Assembly (NCBI GenBank): GCA_037447655.1
Contig: JBBHKE010000968.1
Span: 1-62,000, forward strand
Length of the DNA stretch: 62,000 nucleotides
Direction: 5' to 3'
DNA from: Zygnema cylindricum
Lineage: Eukaryota > Streptophyta > Zygnematophyceae > Zygnematales > Zygnemataceae
The notes beneath the pieces were generated by a model that was given only the letters and a program-made list of their open reading frames with translations, was not told the DNA's origin and did no database searches. Position numbers and translations under genes: made by a program. Position 1 is the first letter of the stretch. The number at the start of each line of letters is the position of its first letter. This document shows positions 43,601-56,929 of this stretch, in pieces.

Positions 43601-46600
43601 TTGTTACCTAACTTAGACAAACTGTTAGCGCTAACAAAAATTGTTACCTTACTTACATAAACTGCGCTAACGTGAACTGTTACCTAACTTATACAAACTA
43701 TTAGCGCTACCAATAATTGTTACCTTAGTTATACAAACATTTAGCCCTACCAAAAATTGTTATCTAAATTACACAAACAGTTAGCGCTAACGGGAATTGT
43801 TACCTAACTTACACAAACTGTTAGCGCTAACAAGAATTATTACCTAACTTATACAAAATGTTAGCGCTTATAAGAATTGTTATCTAAATTACATAAACTG
43901 TTAACGCTTACAAGAATTGTTATCTAAATTACTCAAACTGTTAGCGCTAACAAGAATTGTTGCCTTACTTACAAAAACAGTTAGCGCTAACAAAAATTGT
44001 TATCTTAATTACACAAACTGTTAGCGCTTACAAAAATTGAAATCTAAATTACACAAAATGTTAGCGCTAACGGGAATTGTTACCTAACTTATAGAAACAA
44101 TTAGAACTAACACAAATTGTTATCTAACTTTTACAAACTGTTAGCGCTTAGAAAAATTGATATCTAAATTACACAAATACTTAGCACTAACGTGAATTGT
44201 AACCTAACTTACACAAAAAGTTAGTCCTAACAAGAAATGTTACCTAACTTACACAAAATGTTGCGTTTACAAGAATTGTTATCTAAATAACACAAACTAT
44301 TACCGCTAACAAGTATTATTATCTTAATTACACAAAATGCTAGTACTAACAAGAATTTTTATCTAAATTACACTAACTGTTAGCGCTAACAAGAATTGTT
44401 ACCTAACTTATACAAACTGTTAGCGCTAACAAGAGTTGTTATCTTAAATACACAAAATGCTAGTGCTAACAAGAATTGTTATCTAAATTACACAAACTGT
44501 TAGCGCTAACAAAAAATGTTACCTACCTTACACAAATTGTTAGCGCTAACAAAAATTGTTACCTAACTTAGACAAACTGTTAGCGCTAACAAGTATTGTT
44601 ACCTAACCTACACAAACTATTAACGCTAACAACAGTTGTTACCTAACTTACGCAAACTTTTAGGGCTAACAAGAATAGTCACCTAACTTACACAAACTGT
44701 TTGCGCTAACAAGAATTTTAATCTAAATTACACAAAGTGTTAGTGCTAACAAGAATTGTTATCTAAATTACACAAACTGTTAGCGCTTACAATAATTGTT
44801 ATCTAACTTACACAAAATGTTAGCTAACAAGAATTATTACCTTAATTACACAAATTGTTAGCGCTAACAATAATTGTTATCTAAATTAAACAAACTGTTA
44901 GCGCTAACAAGTATTGTTACCTAACCTACACAAACTGTTAACGCTAACAACAGTTGTTACCTAACTTACACAAACTTTTAGGGCTAACAAGAATAGTCAC
45001 CTAACTTACACAAACTGTTAGCAGTAACAAGAATTGTTATCTAAATTACACAAACTCTTAGTGCTAACAAGTATTGTGACCTACCTTACACAAAGTGTTG
45101 GAGCTAACAAGAATTGTTATCTAAATTACACAAAGTGTTACCGTTGACAAAAATTGTTATCTAAATTACACAAACTGTTAGCGCTAACAAGAATCGTAAC
45201 TAAATTACTCAAAATCTTAGCGCTAACAAGAATTTATATCTAAATTAAAAAAATTGTTAGCGCTAACAAGAAATTTTATCTAAATTTCACAAAGTGTTAG
45301 CGCTTACAAGATTTGTTACCTAACTTATACAAACTGTTAGCACTAACAATAATTGTTATCTAAATTACACAAACTGTTAGCGCTAACAAGAATTGTTACC
45401 TAACTTACACAAACTGTTTGCGTTAACAAAATTTTTAATCTAAATTACACAAAGTGATAGTGCTAACAAGAAGTGTTACCTAAAGTACACAAACTTTTAG
45501 CGCCAACTAGTATTGTAACCTAACTTACACAAGTTGTTAGCGCTAACAAGAATTGTTATCTAAATTACACAAACTGTTAGTGCTAACAAGTATTGTGACC
45601 TAACTAACAAAAACTTTTAGCGCTAAAAAGAATTATTACCTAACTAATACAAAGTGTTAGCGCTAACAAGAATTGTAATCTAAATTACACAAATTGTAAC
45701 CTCTGATAGGAACTGTCACCTAATTTACACAAATTAATAGCGCTAACAAGAATTGTTGCCTAACTTACACAAACTGTTAACGCTAACAATAATTTTAACC
45801 TAACTTACACAAACTGTTAGCGCTAATTTAAATTGTTACCTAAATTACACAAATTGTTTGCGCTTATAGGAATTGTTACCTAACTTACACAAACTGTTAG
45901 CGCTAACAAAAATTGTTATATAACTTATACAAACTATTATCGCTCACAGGAATTGTCACCTAATTTACACAAATTGTTAGCGCTAACAAGAATTATTGCC
46001 TAACTTACTTAAACTGTTAGCGCTAACAATAATTGTTATCTAAATTACACAAACTGTTAGCCTAACAATTATTGTTACCTAACTTATACAAACTGTAAAT
46101 GCTAACAAGAAGTGTTACCTAACTAACACAAACTATTAGCGCTAACAAAAATTGATATCTTAATTACACAAATTGTTAGCGCTAACAAAAAATGTTATTA
46201 GAATTACACAAACAGTCAGTGCTAGTAAGAATTGTTATTTAACTTGCACAAACTGTTAGGGCCAACAAGAATTGTTATCTAAATTACACAAACTGTTAGC
46301 ACTTACATATATTGTTACCTAACTTACACAAAGTGTTAGCGCTTACAAGTATTTTTACCTAACTTACACAAACATTTAGCACAAACAAGAATATTTTCCT
46401 AACTTCCACAAATTGTTAGCGATAACAAAAATTGATATCCAAATTACACAAATTGTTAGCGCTTAAAAAAATTGTTATTAGAATTACACAAACAGTTAGT
46501 GCTAATAAGAATTGTTACCTAACTTACACAAACTGTTAGGGCCAACAATAATTGTTACCTAAATAACACAAACTGTTAGCGCTGACAGGAATTGTTACCT

Positions 46601-47146
46601 AATTTACACAAACTGTTAGCGCTAACAAAAATTGTGACCTAACTTACACAAACTATTAGGGTCAACAAGAATTGTTATCTAAAAAACACAAACTGTTAGC
46701 GCTGACAGGAATTGTTACCTAATTTACACAAACTGTTAGGCTAACAAAAATTGTTACCTAACTTACACAAACTGTTAGCGCTAACAAGAATTGTTATCTA
46801 AATTACACAAACTATTAACGCTTAGCGCTAACAGGAATTGTTATCTAACTTACACAAACATTTAGCGCTAACAATAATTGTTATCTAAATTACACAAATT
46901 ATTAGTGCTAACAAGAATTCTTACTTAACTTACACAAACTATTAGCGTTAACAATAATTGTTATCTAAATTACACAAACTATTAACGCTTAGCGCTAACA
47001 GGAATTGTTATCTAACTTACACAAATTATTAGCACTTATAGGAATTGTTATCTAACTTACACAAAATGTTAGCGTTAATAGGAATTGTTATCTAAATTAC
47101 ACAAACTTTTTGCGCTAAAAGAAATTGTTACTTAACTTACAGAAAA
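40697..47146. repeat. 40-bp satellite, segment 3
   Basis: The longest uninterrupted stretch (6.4 kb) of 40-bp units. Higher-order repeats are visible: a block at about 41062 recurs near 41697 (about 16 units), and a block at 44591 recurs at 44909 (about 8 units). Units with ATTAGAATTACACAAACAGT near 46196 and 46480 recur in segment 4, showing that both are parts of one array. Confidence 0.95.
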
Positions 47147-47511
47147 TGTATTACAAATCGCGTTGAGTACGCACGAAACGTCGCGTATACATGAAACTTC
47201 GCGTACGCACGAAACTAACTTTTCAGAAACAACAATACCAACCATAGTTCCCACATTACCCAGTCAAAGTTGCAAAAAAATAGCATGCCAGAAATTTGAT
47301 AAATTTGACCAACTTCACAATGAAGTCCCAAGCAAATACACAATATGTCTGCAAATTTGCCACAAAATTTCCAGTACAAAGAAGAACAAACATGCAAAAT
47401 TTCAGATAATTCTGCCAATACAACCGAGAGTAATTCTAAGATGAAATAACCAAAAAGAATGAAAACAGGTTTGTCCCAAAAGTTCCTAAGTCTAAAAATG
47501 ACTAAGTCCTA
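47147..47511 (-). repeat. Truncated LTR of G family at assembly gap
   Basis: Matches 54225-54590 closely, including the AACAACAATACCAACCATA junction inside it. It starts abruptly in the satellite, not at an LTR edge, and ends in the N run. Confidence 0.82.
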
Positions 47512-47521
47512 NNNNNNNNNN
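47512..47521. other. Assembly gap (10 N)
   Basis: Ten N between the truncated G LTR and the pol end of copia D. The body of element D is presumably missing here. Confidence 0.99.
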
Positions 47522-48021
47522 CGAACCGTACAGCGGTATCGAACGTAGGAGAAGTCAAGCTGCAAACATGGAGTGATGCAAGCTATGGCGACATGCCAAG
47601 CCGGAAATCCACCACGGGATTCGTTCTACAAATTGGGAACAGTACTTGCTGTTGGAGTACCAAACTTCAAAAGGTTACAGCACACTCGACAATGGAGTCA
47701 GAATATATGGCAGCAAGCTCGGCCCTCAAAGAACTCTTATGGGTAAAATCCATGTTACAAGAACTAGGATACATGCAAGCTAGTCCACAGGTGATCTTGT
47801 GTGATAACCAGGCTGCCATTCTTATTGCTTCTAACCCAAGTCATCACTTCAAAAGCAAGCACATGGATGTACGATTACACTTTCTAAGAGAAAAAGTGTT
47901 CTCTAGAGTGATTAAATTATGTTATTTACCAGATGCAAAATTGATTGCTGATATGCTTATTAAAGCTCTTCCTGCTCCTAAGCTCAAGTATTGTAGGGAC
48001 GCATTAGGATTAAGTGAATAG
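47522..48021 (+). CDS. Copia D RNase H, 3' end of pol (partial)
   Basis: An open frame enters from the gap as E-V-K-L-Q-T-W-S-D-A-S-Y-G-D-M and runs to L-G-L-S-E-stop at 48021. The RNase H motifs W-S-D-A-S-Y-G (catalytic Asp), M-E-S-E-Y-M-A (Glu) and C-D-N-Q-A-A-I (Asp) are intact, followed by H-F-K-S-K-H-M-D-V-R. The usual A-D-x-L-T-K-A-L reads A-D-M-L-I-K-A-L. No stop or frameshift is seen in the visible 165 or so codons, so this is the least damaged pol piece in the window; the rest is not assembled. Confidence 0.9.
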
Positions 48022-48140
48022 TTGAATTGATGCAGTGCTATACTGCCACTCTGCGCTGCACCATTGAGATATAGTGGGACTGGGTGACTTGCTAATTGCT
48101 ATATTGCTATGCTGCGATGCTGCGCTAGGATATTGAGTCT

Positions 48141-48155
48141 AAAGCTTTAGGGGAG
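48141..48155 (+). other. Polypurine tract of copia D
   Basis: AAAGCTTTAGGGGAG directly before TGTTGTCTTTTTGG, the 3' LTR start. Confidence 0.87.
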
Positions 48156-48924
48156 TGTTGTCTTTTTGGAAAGCTTTCAGTCTCAGAGCAGCGCAGCTGC
48201 TTTACAGACAAAGCAGCGCAGCTGCTATACAAACAGAGCAGCACAGCTGCTATACAACAGAGAAGCGCAGGTGCTATACAGCAGAGCAGCTGCAGCTGCT
48301 ATACAGCACAGTAGCTGCTATACAGCAAAGCAACGCAGCAGCACAGCAGCGCAGCAGCAAAGCTGCAACAAAGACAGGACAAGGCAACCACGATTATATA
48401 TTATATGGTCGGTACGGACAACGCAATGTCTAATATTCATAATTTATTCTGTACAGGATAGAGCAATTGCGATAGATACGATTCTAGTTAGCTTAGTGAT
48501 AGCTCAGTGGTAGCTTAGTGATAGCTCAATGGTAGCTTGACAGATTAGTGGTAGCTTGGTGGTTTGATGTACCTCTCAAGTACACAGGTGTTGCTAATTC
48601 AACACAAGTATAAGACTTGGGACTCATAACATATTATGTATCTAGACTTCCAAGAAGTAAAACTGCAGACAGTTTTTAGGAAACTTCTGAGTATTATATC
48701 TTGAGTGTTGTCTAGTGAATTGTGCTAAAACTTTGGGAGTTATCAGTGTTTATTCTACTCTACATAATGATAGAGTTTTGTGAGGTTTGGATGCTTGTAT
48801 AAGAAGTGGTGAGCACTTAACAACAGCTGTTTGGTAGGATTCTTGATAGCATCTAAGAGTCTATCATGTCTACTTCTACTACTACTGCTGCTCCTCCGCC
48901 TGCACCGGTGGTAGTAGAACAACA
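48156..48924 (+). repeat. 3' LTR of copia D
   Basis: TGTTGTCTTTTTGG...GTAGTAGAACAACA, 769 bp. The last 59 nt are ATG (48866) and codons for M-S-T-S-T-T-T-T-A-A-P-P-P-A-P-V-V-V-E-Q, the gag start of this family. Right flank TTGTT; the left flank is lost in the gap. Confidence 0.9.
48186..48370 (+). repeat. CAGCTG-rich repeats in the U3 of LTR D
   Basis: Imperfect tandem units of about 27-30 bp (GCAGCGCAGCTGCTATACA-like), giving at least five CAGCTG palindromes. The position early in U3 suits an enhancer-like array, but no binding factor can be inferred. Confidence 0.6.
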
Positions 48925-51900
48925 TTGTTACCTAACATACACAAACTGTAACCCTAACAGTAATTGTTACATAACTTACCCAAACTGTTAGCGCTAAACA
49001 TAATTGTCATCTAACTTACACAAAATGTAAGTGCTAACAAGAATTATGACCTTTCTTACACAAATTGTTAACGCTAACAAGAATTGTTACCTAATTTTAC
49101 ACAAACTATTAACGCTTAGAAGAATTCTTATCTAAATTTCACAAACTGTTAGTGATAACAAAAATTGATACCTAACTTACACAAACTGTTAGCGCTTACA
49201 TAAATTTTTACCTAACTTACATATACTATTAGCGCTAATAAGAATTGTTATCTAAATTACACAAACTTTTTGCGCTAACAAGAATTGTTATCTAAATTAC
49301 ACAAACTCTTAGCACTAATAAGAATTGTTATCTAAATTACCCAAACTGTTTAACGCTAACAAGAATTTTATCTAAATAAAACATAGTGTTAGCGCTAACA
49401 AAAATTGTTATCTAAACTACACAAATTGTTAGCGATAACAAGAGTTGTTATCTAAATTTCACAAAATTGTTAGACTAACAAGAAATGTTATCTAAATTAC
49501 TCTAACTGTTAGTGCTAACACAAAGTGTTACCTAACTTACACAAATTGTTAGCGCTAACACGAATTGTTACATAGCTTATACAAACTGTTAGTGCTAAAA
49601 AAAATTGTTATCTAAATTACATAAATTGTTAGCGCTAACAAAAATTGTTACCTAGCTTATACAAACTGTTAGCGCTAACAAGAATTGTTATCTAAATTAC
49701 ACAAAATTGTTAGCGCTAGCAAGAAATGTAATCTAAACTACACAAAATTGTTAGCGCTATCAACAATTGTAATCTAAATTATACAATTTTAGCGTTAACA
49801 AAAACTGTTATCTAATTTACACAAACTCTTAACGCTAACAAGAATTGATAACTAAATTACACAAACTGTTAACGCTTACAAAAATCGTCACCTAACTTAC
49901 ACAAACAGTTAGCGCTAACAAATTGTTTTTTTCTAAATTACACATACTGTTAGCGCTTACAAAGAATTGTTACCTTACTTACACAAACAGTTAGCGCTAA
50001 CAAGACTTGTTATCTAAGTTACACAAACAGTTAGCGCTAACATAACATATGATCTAAGTTACACAAACTATTAGCGCTAACCTGAATAAATACCTAACTT
50101 ACACAATTTGTTAGCGCTAACATGAATTGTTATGTTAATTACACAAACTGTTAGCGCTAACAAGAATTGTTACTTAACTTACACAATGTGTAAGCACTAA
50201 CATGAATTGTTATCTATTTTACTCAAGCTGTTAGCGCTAAAAAGAATGTTACCTAACTTACACAAACTATTAGCGCTTACAATAATTGTTACCTAACTTA
50301 CAAAAACAGTTAGCAATAACAAGTATTGTAACCTAACTTACACATATTGTTAGCGCTAACAAGAATTTTTACCTAACTTACCCAAATTGTTAGCGCTAAC
50401 AAGAATTATTATCTAAATCACACAAACTTTTAGCTTTAACAAGAATTGTTACCTAACTTACACAAATTGTTAGCGCTAACAAGAGTTTTTACCTAACTAA
50501 CACAAATTGTTAGCGCTAACAAGAATTGATATCTAAATTACACAAATTGTTAGCGCTAAAAAAAAATGTTATTAGAATTACACAAACAGTCGGTGCTAAT
50601 AAGAATTGTTACCTAACTTACACAAACTGTTAGGGCCACCAAGAATTGTTATCTAAATTACACAAACTGTTAGCGCTTACAAATATTGTTACCTAACTTA
50701 CACAAATTGTTAGCGCTTACAAGTATTGTTACCTAACTTACACAAACTGTTAGCACAAACAATAATTTTTACCTAACTTACACAAATTGTTAGTGATAAC
50801 AAAAATTGTTATTAGAATTACACAAATAGTCAGTGCTAATAAGAATTGTTACCTAACTTACACAAATTGTTAGGGCTAAGAATAATTGTTATCTAAATAA
50901 CACACTGTTAGCGTTTACAGGAATTGTTACCTAATTTACACAAACTGTTAGCGCTAACATTAATTGTGACCTAACTTACACAAACTGTTAGGGTCAACAA
51001 GAATTGTTATCTAAATAACACAAACTGTTAGCGTTGACAGGAATTGTTACCTAATTTACACAAACTGTTAGGTTAAAGAAAATTGTTACCTAACTTACAC
51101 AAACTGTTAGCGCTAACAAGAATAGTTACCTAACTTACACACACTATTAGGGCTAACAATAATTGTTATCGAAATTACACAAGCTAATAGCGCTTAAAAG
51201 ACTTCTTATCTAAATTACACAAAGTGTTAGCGCTAACAAAAATTGTTACCTAAATTTCAAAAATTGTTAGCGCTAACAAGAGTTTTTACCTAACTAACAC
51301 AAATTGTTAGCGCTAACAAGAATTGTTATGTAAATTACACAAACTTTTAGCGTTAACAATAATTGTTATCTAACTTACACAAACTGTTAGCGCTAACAAT
51401 AATTGTTATCTAAATTACACAAATTGTTAGTGCTAACAATAATTCTTACCTAACTTACACAAACTATTAGCGTTAACAAAAATTGATATCTAAATTCACG
51501 ACATTAACGGCAGCAGCTAACAGGAATTGTTACATAAGTTACAAGAATTTAGTTAGCACTAACAAATTGTTTCTACTCACACAAAATGTTAGCTGAACAC
51601 TGAATTGTTAACTGACTTACACAAACTTTTAGGGTTAACAAGAATTGCTACCTAACGCAAATTATTAGCTTATAGGAATTGTTATCTAACTTACACAAAA
51701 TGTTAGCGTTAATAGAATTATTATCTAAAATTACACAAACTTTTCTAAAGAAGTTGTTATGAATAACACAAAATGTTAGCGCTAATAGGAATTGTTATCT
51801 AAATTACACAAACTTTTAGCGCTGAAAGAAATTGTGACCTAACTTACACAAACTATTAGCACTAACATGAATTGTTACCTAACTTAAACAAATTGTTAGG

Positions 51901-52918
51901 GCTAACAATAATTGTTTTCTAAATAACATTAATTGTTAGCGCTAATATGAATTGTTACCTAACTAACACAAAATGTTAGCGCGAACATAAATTGTTACTT
52001 AACTTACACAAACTGTTAGCGCTAACAAGAATTGTTATCTAAATTACAAAAATTGCTAGAGTTGACAAGATTTGTTACCAATTTTACACAAACTGTTCGC
52101 CATAACAGGAATTGCTACCTAACTTACACAAACTGTTAGCGCTAAAAGAAAATGTTACCTAACTTACACAAATATTAGCGCTAATAAGAAGTGTTATCTA
52201 ATTACACATACTGTTAGCGCTTACGCGAATTGTCACCTTATTTACTCAAATTGTTAGCGATAACAAGGATTGTTATCTCAATTACACAAACTATTAGAGC
52301 TAACAGTAATTGTTACCTAACTTACACAAACAGTTAGCGCTAACAGGAACTATTATCTAAATTACACAAATTGTTAGCGCTAAGAGGATTAGTTACCTAA
52401 CTTTCACAAATTGTAAGCGTTAATAAAAATTGTGACCTAACTTACACAAACTATTAGCGCTAAAAGGAAATGTTACCTAATTTACACAAACTGTTAACAC
52501 TAATTTGAGTTGTTACCTAATTTACACAAAATGTAAACGTTAACAAGAATTTTAATCTTAATGACACAAAGTGTTAGCTCTAACACGAATTGTTATCTAA
52601 ATTAAACATACAGTTAGCGCTAACAGGTATTGTGACCTAATTACTCAAAGTGTTAGTGCTAAAAAAAATTGTTACCTAACTTACACAAAATATAAGCGCT
52701 AACAGGTAGTCTTATTTAAATAACACAAACTGTAAACGCTAACAGGAATTGTTACCTAACTAACACAAACTGATAGCGCTAACAAGAATTGGTATCTAAA
52801 TTACACAAACTGTTAGAGCTAACAGGAAATGTTACCTAACTTACACAAACTGTTAGCGCTTATAGGAATTGATATCTAAATTACACAGACTGTTAGCGCT
52901 AACTGGAATTGTTACCTA
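48925..52918. repeat. 40-bp satellite, segment 4
   Basis: Same units and core palindrome as segment 3, with some units more decayed around 51480-51760, where the 40-bp phase is lost. Confidence 0.94.
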
Positions 52919-52923
52919 AATGA

Positions 52924-55329
52924 TGTTGTTCATAGCCATTTTCAGCCATGAATGTACCCTCGGAAGCACCACTAACTAACCCAAAACATCCTTCTTTGAT
53001 TCCACCCAGAATTCTAGAGAATCACCAAACTAAGCTGAAACTACAGAAACAAATAGTTCCTAGGGCATTAAGTATTCCCACAAATTTTCATATAGTTATA
53101 CCTGTTGTTCTTTGGTCTACAATAGACTTGTCTACAATAGACAGCAGAAGCGACCCAAATTATGAACCGTACAGCTAAGCAAATCTAGTCCAATGAACAA
53201 TCCTTTGAAATGAAAGCCCTCCAAATAAGTGAATGCATTCCTTGATGCTGCAAATATGCGACCATTTCACACAGACCAAACACACAATAAATTTGCAAAT
53301 ATTTGGAAAACCTAGGACCACCTTAGGACAAATGCAATCACAGATGCATTAAACAACAAAACAAATACATGCACAATGCATGACTAACAACCATAAAATT
53401 AACAAACATATAAATAATAATGAATGCCATCCCACATAACCAAATGTACAATCAGATAATTAAATGTATCACGTAAATGCATGACTTAATCGGCAACCCT
53501 AAATTACTAAATCTTTGGTCCCTACTTTTCTAACCAACATTGATAATATCGCTAACAAAGCTCATAGCTATATATACACTTGTAAGCTGTCAGCCAGTCA
53601 CGTAACTATCACTAAGTCCTATGTAGGCGTAACAAACTACTACTAAGAGTAATTAAATCGTAAGCGTACACCTGGGAGTCAAACAATCATAAGCGTACAC
53701 TTGTCAACAAGTACGACACTACACACACACTAATTAACCTGTCGAAACCTTAAACCACTTAAAAATATGTCACACGATAAAAACCTTTGTAAAATAGCGG
53801 CGGACGCCGTCTGCCGTCTGCTGTCTACCCTCAAATGTACATCAATCCACTTGCCGAAATGATATCGTACCATCCAATTGGAACCGTACCAAAAACCACG
53901 TTATTCGTCATAAATGTCGTCCGCCGAAATAAAGTACACTCGTCCAAAATAGATTCTTTGTACCATCGCGTACTTTACATAAATGTCGCCCGTCACATTA
54001 AGTTCCGTATGGCTGGCGTACACTTAAGACATTTCGAATATTAAGCGTCGGATCGTTTCGCGATCCGCCGTCCATTTCACTTTACGAAAACCGTACTTTT
54101 ACAATTGTTTGTTCGCGTCACTTCAATTAAATTTCGTACGTTCATAAATTAAATCACACGTTTTCTCCCCCAAACCCCAAATCCATTCGAACCTCCACAT
54201 TAAATTCAATGAGTATCACGCATTACAAATCGCGTCGAGTACGCACGAAACGTCGCGTATACACGAAACTTCGCGTACGCACGAAACTAACTTTTCAAAA
54301 ACAACAATACCAACCATAATTCCCACATTACCCAGTCAAAGTTGCAAAAAAATAGCCTGCCAGAACATTGATAAATTTGACCAACTTCACAAAGAAGTCC
54401 CAAGCAGACACACAGTATGTCTGCAAATTTGCCACAAAATTTCCAATACAAAGAGGAACAAACATGCAAAATTTCAGATAATTATGCCTATACAATCGAG
54501 AGTAATTCTAAGATGAAATAACCAAAAATAATGAAAACAGGTTTGTCCCAAAAGTTCCTAAGTCTAAAAATGACTAAGTCCTACAAATATACACTACAGC
54601 TTACTACTAACTGTACGGAGGCATACTTGGCGTATGTATCCCGAATACTTTGTGACCTGTCAGAATGAATAGATCTACACTAAGACATAATACACATAGG
54701 ACAAAACATTGTTGCAAATATTTACAAACCTTTCAAATTTCATCAAACGAATCTGGACCGTCAAGAATTAATATCATGTGATGGACACGATTTCGCGTCC
54801 CTCACTAAAATGACCAAACAGACGGCGCCGCTACAAACCTTAAGGATTTCGTCAAACGAATCGTAATCGTCCAAAATAAATATAATGTGATGGACGCGAT
54901 TTCGCGTCCCACTTGTTGAAATATAAAGGAGGCATTTTTCCGCCTTCCGTAGCTCTTATTCAGCACCGGCGATGTCGTGCTGCGTGGTTCCAAAGTACAC
55001 TTGACGAAACGACGTCATTCTCTCCAAATCCATCCCCTACTGTAAGCGCGTCATTCGCTTGACAAATTATGTTCCTTACGGGCAACGTACATTTTAAATA
55101 TTTCAAATATTTCAAATCAGATCGCTTCGCGATCTGCCGTCTATTTTCCAACACATTCCGCGCCACTTAATTGTTTCTTCACGTCCCTTTAATTTTCCTC
55201 GTACATCTACTCCCCCAATCCGCAAACCATTCGAACCACCACATTACTTTCGGTAACAAAAAAGGCACGCGAACACACGCACACACAAAACGTCGTGTGC
55301 GCACGAAAATAAATTTTCAAAAACCAACA
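52924..55329 (-). repeat. Composite solo LTR G
   Basis: Starts TGTTGTTCATAGCC and ends ...TTTTCAAAAACCAACA, flanked by AATGA (52919-52923) and AATTA (55330-55334), a duplication with one mismatch. The minus-strand end encodes M-A-E-N-G-Y-E-Q (ATG at 52949). Two U3-like starts are present: TTTTCAAAAACAACA at 54306 and again at 55329, each preceded by a GATCGCTTCGCGATC-type palindrome and a CATTCGAACC block. It therefore looks like an LTR with a duplicated U3 part or two fused LTRs. The segment 54307-54560 also resembles the copia C LTR (GAAATTTTGCATG, CAAATTTGCAGAC). Confidence 0.7.
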
Positions 55330-56929
55330 AATTACACAAAATGTTAATGCTAACAAGAAATTTTATCTAAATTACACAAACTGTTAGCGCTAACAGGATT
55401 TGCTACCTAACTTACACAAACTGTTAGCGCTAACTGGATTTGCTACCTAACTTACACAAACAATTAGCGCTAACTGGATTTGTTACTTAACTTCACAAAC
55501 TATTAGCGCTAATAGCAATTGTTCCCTAACTTATACAAACTTTTAGTGCTAACATATATCGTTTCTTAACTTACACAAACTGTTAATGCTAACATAAATA
55601 GTTATCAAAATTACACAACCTGTTAGCGCCAACAGGAATTGTTATCTAAGTTACACAAACTGTTAGCGCTAACAGGTATTGTTACCTAATTACTCAAAGT
55701 GTTAATGCTAAAAAAAACTGTTACCTAACTTACACAAAATATAAGCGCTAACAGGTACTGTTATTTAAATTACACAAACTGTGAACGCTAACAGGAATTG
55801 TTACCTAAATTACACAAACTGATAGCGCTAACAAGAATTGGTATCTAAATTTCACAAACTGTTAAAGCTTTCAGGAATTGTTACCTAACTTATACAAACT
55901 GTTAGTGCTAATATATAACGTAACTTAACTTACACAAACTGTTAATGTTAACATAAATAGTTATCAAAATTACACAACCTGTTAGTGCTAATAGGAATAG
56001 TTATCTAAGTTACACAAACTGTAAGCGCTAACAGGTATTTTTATCTAAATAACACAAATTGTTAGCGCTAACAGGATTTGCTACCTAACTTACACAAACT
56101 GTTAGCTCTAACAAGAATTGTTATCTAAATTACACATACTGTTAGCGCTAACAATAATTGTTAGTTAACTTACAAAAAAAGTTTGATAAACTGGAATTGT
56201 CATCTAAATTACACAAACTGATAAATCTAACAAGAATTGTAACCTAAATTGCACAAAGTGTTAGCGCTAACATGAATTGTTAACTAACTTACACAAACTC
56301 TTAGTGCTTACGGGAATTGTTACCTAACTTATACAAACTGTTGGTGCTAACATATATCGTTACTTAAATTACACAAACTTTTAATGCTAACATAAATAGT
56401 TATCTAAATTACACAACCTGTTAGCGCCAACAAAAATTGTTATCTAAGTTACACAATCTATTAGCGCTCACAGGTATTTTCATTTTAATTACACAAACTT
56501 ATAGCGCTAACACGATTTGTACCTAACTTACACAAACTGTTAGCTTTAACAAGAATTGTTATCTAAATTACACAAATTGTAAGCGCTAACAAGAGGTGTT
56601 ATCTAAATTACACAAACAGTTAACGCTAACCGGAATTGTTACCTAACTTACACAAACTATTAGTTTAAACAAAAATTGTTACCTAACTTACAAAAAATGT
56701 TAGCGTAATAGGAATTGTTATCTAAATTACACAAATTGTTAGCGCTAGTAGGAATTGTTACCTAACTTACACAAACTGTTAGTGCTAACAAGAATTGTTA
56801 CCTTACTTACACAAATTGTTAACGTTAACAAAATTTGTTACCTAACTTACACAAACTGTAAGCGCTAACAAGAATTGTTTTCTTGATTACACAAATTGTT
56901 AGCGCTAACAGGAATTGTTACTTAACTTA
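55330..56929. repeat. 40-bp satellite, segment 5
   Basis: Last stretch of the 40-bp satellite. Many units read GTTAGCGCTAACAGG instead of ...AACAAG, a local subfamily. A block near 55500-55680 recurs near 55890-56040 and 56320-56470. Confidence 0.94.

Noticed and set aside
54306-54307. Simple nested insertion of one solo LTR next to another
   Set aside because: The same junction occurs at about 47230, and the flanks of 52924-54306 (AATGA, ATACC) do not form a target duplication, while those of 52924-55329 nearly do.
25556-56929. CRISPR-like regular repeats
   Set aside because: Units are head-to-tail 40-bp copies with no unique spacers and the context is eukaryotic retroelements. This is satellite DNA.
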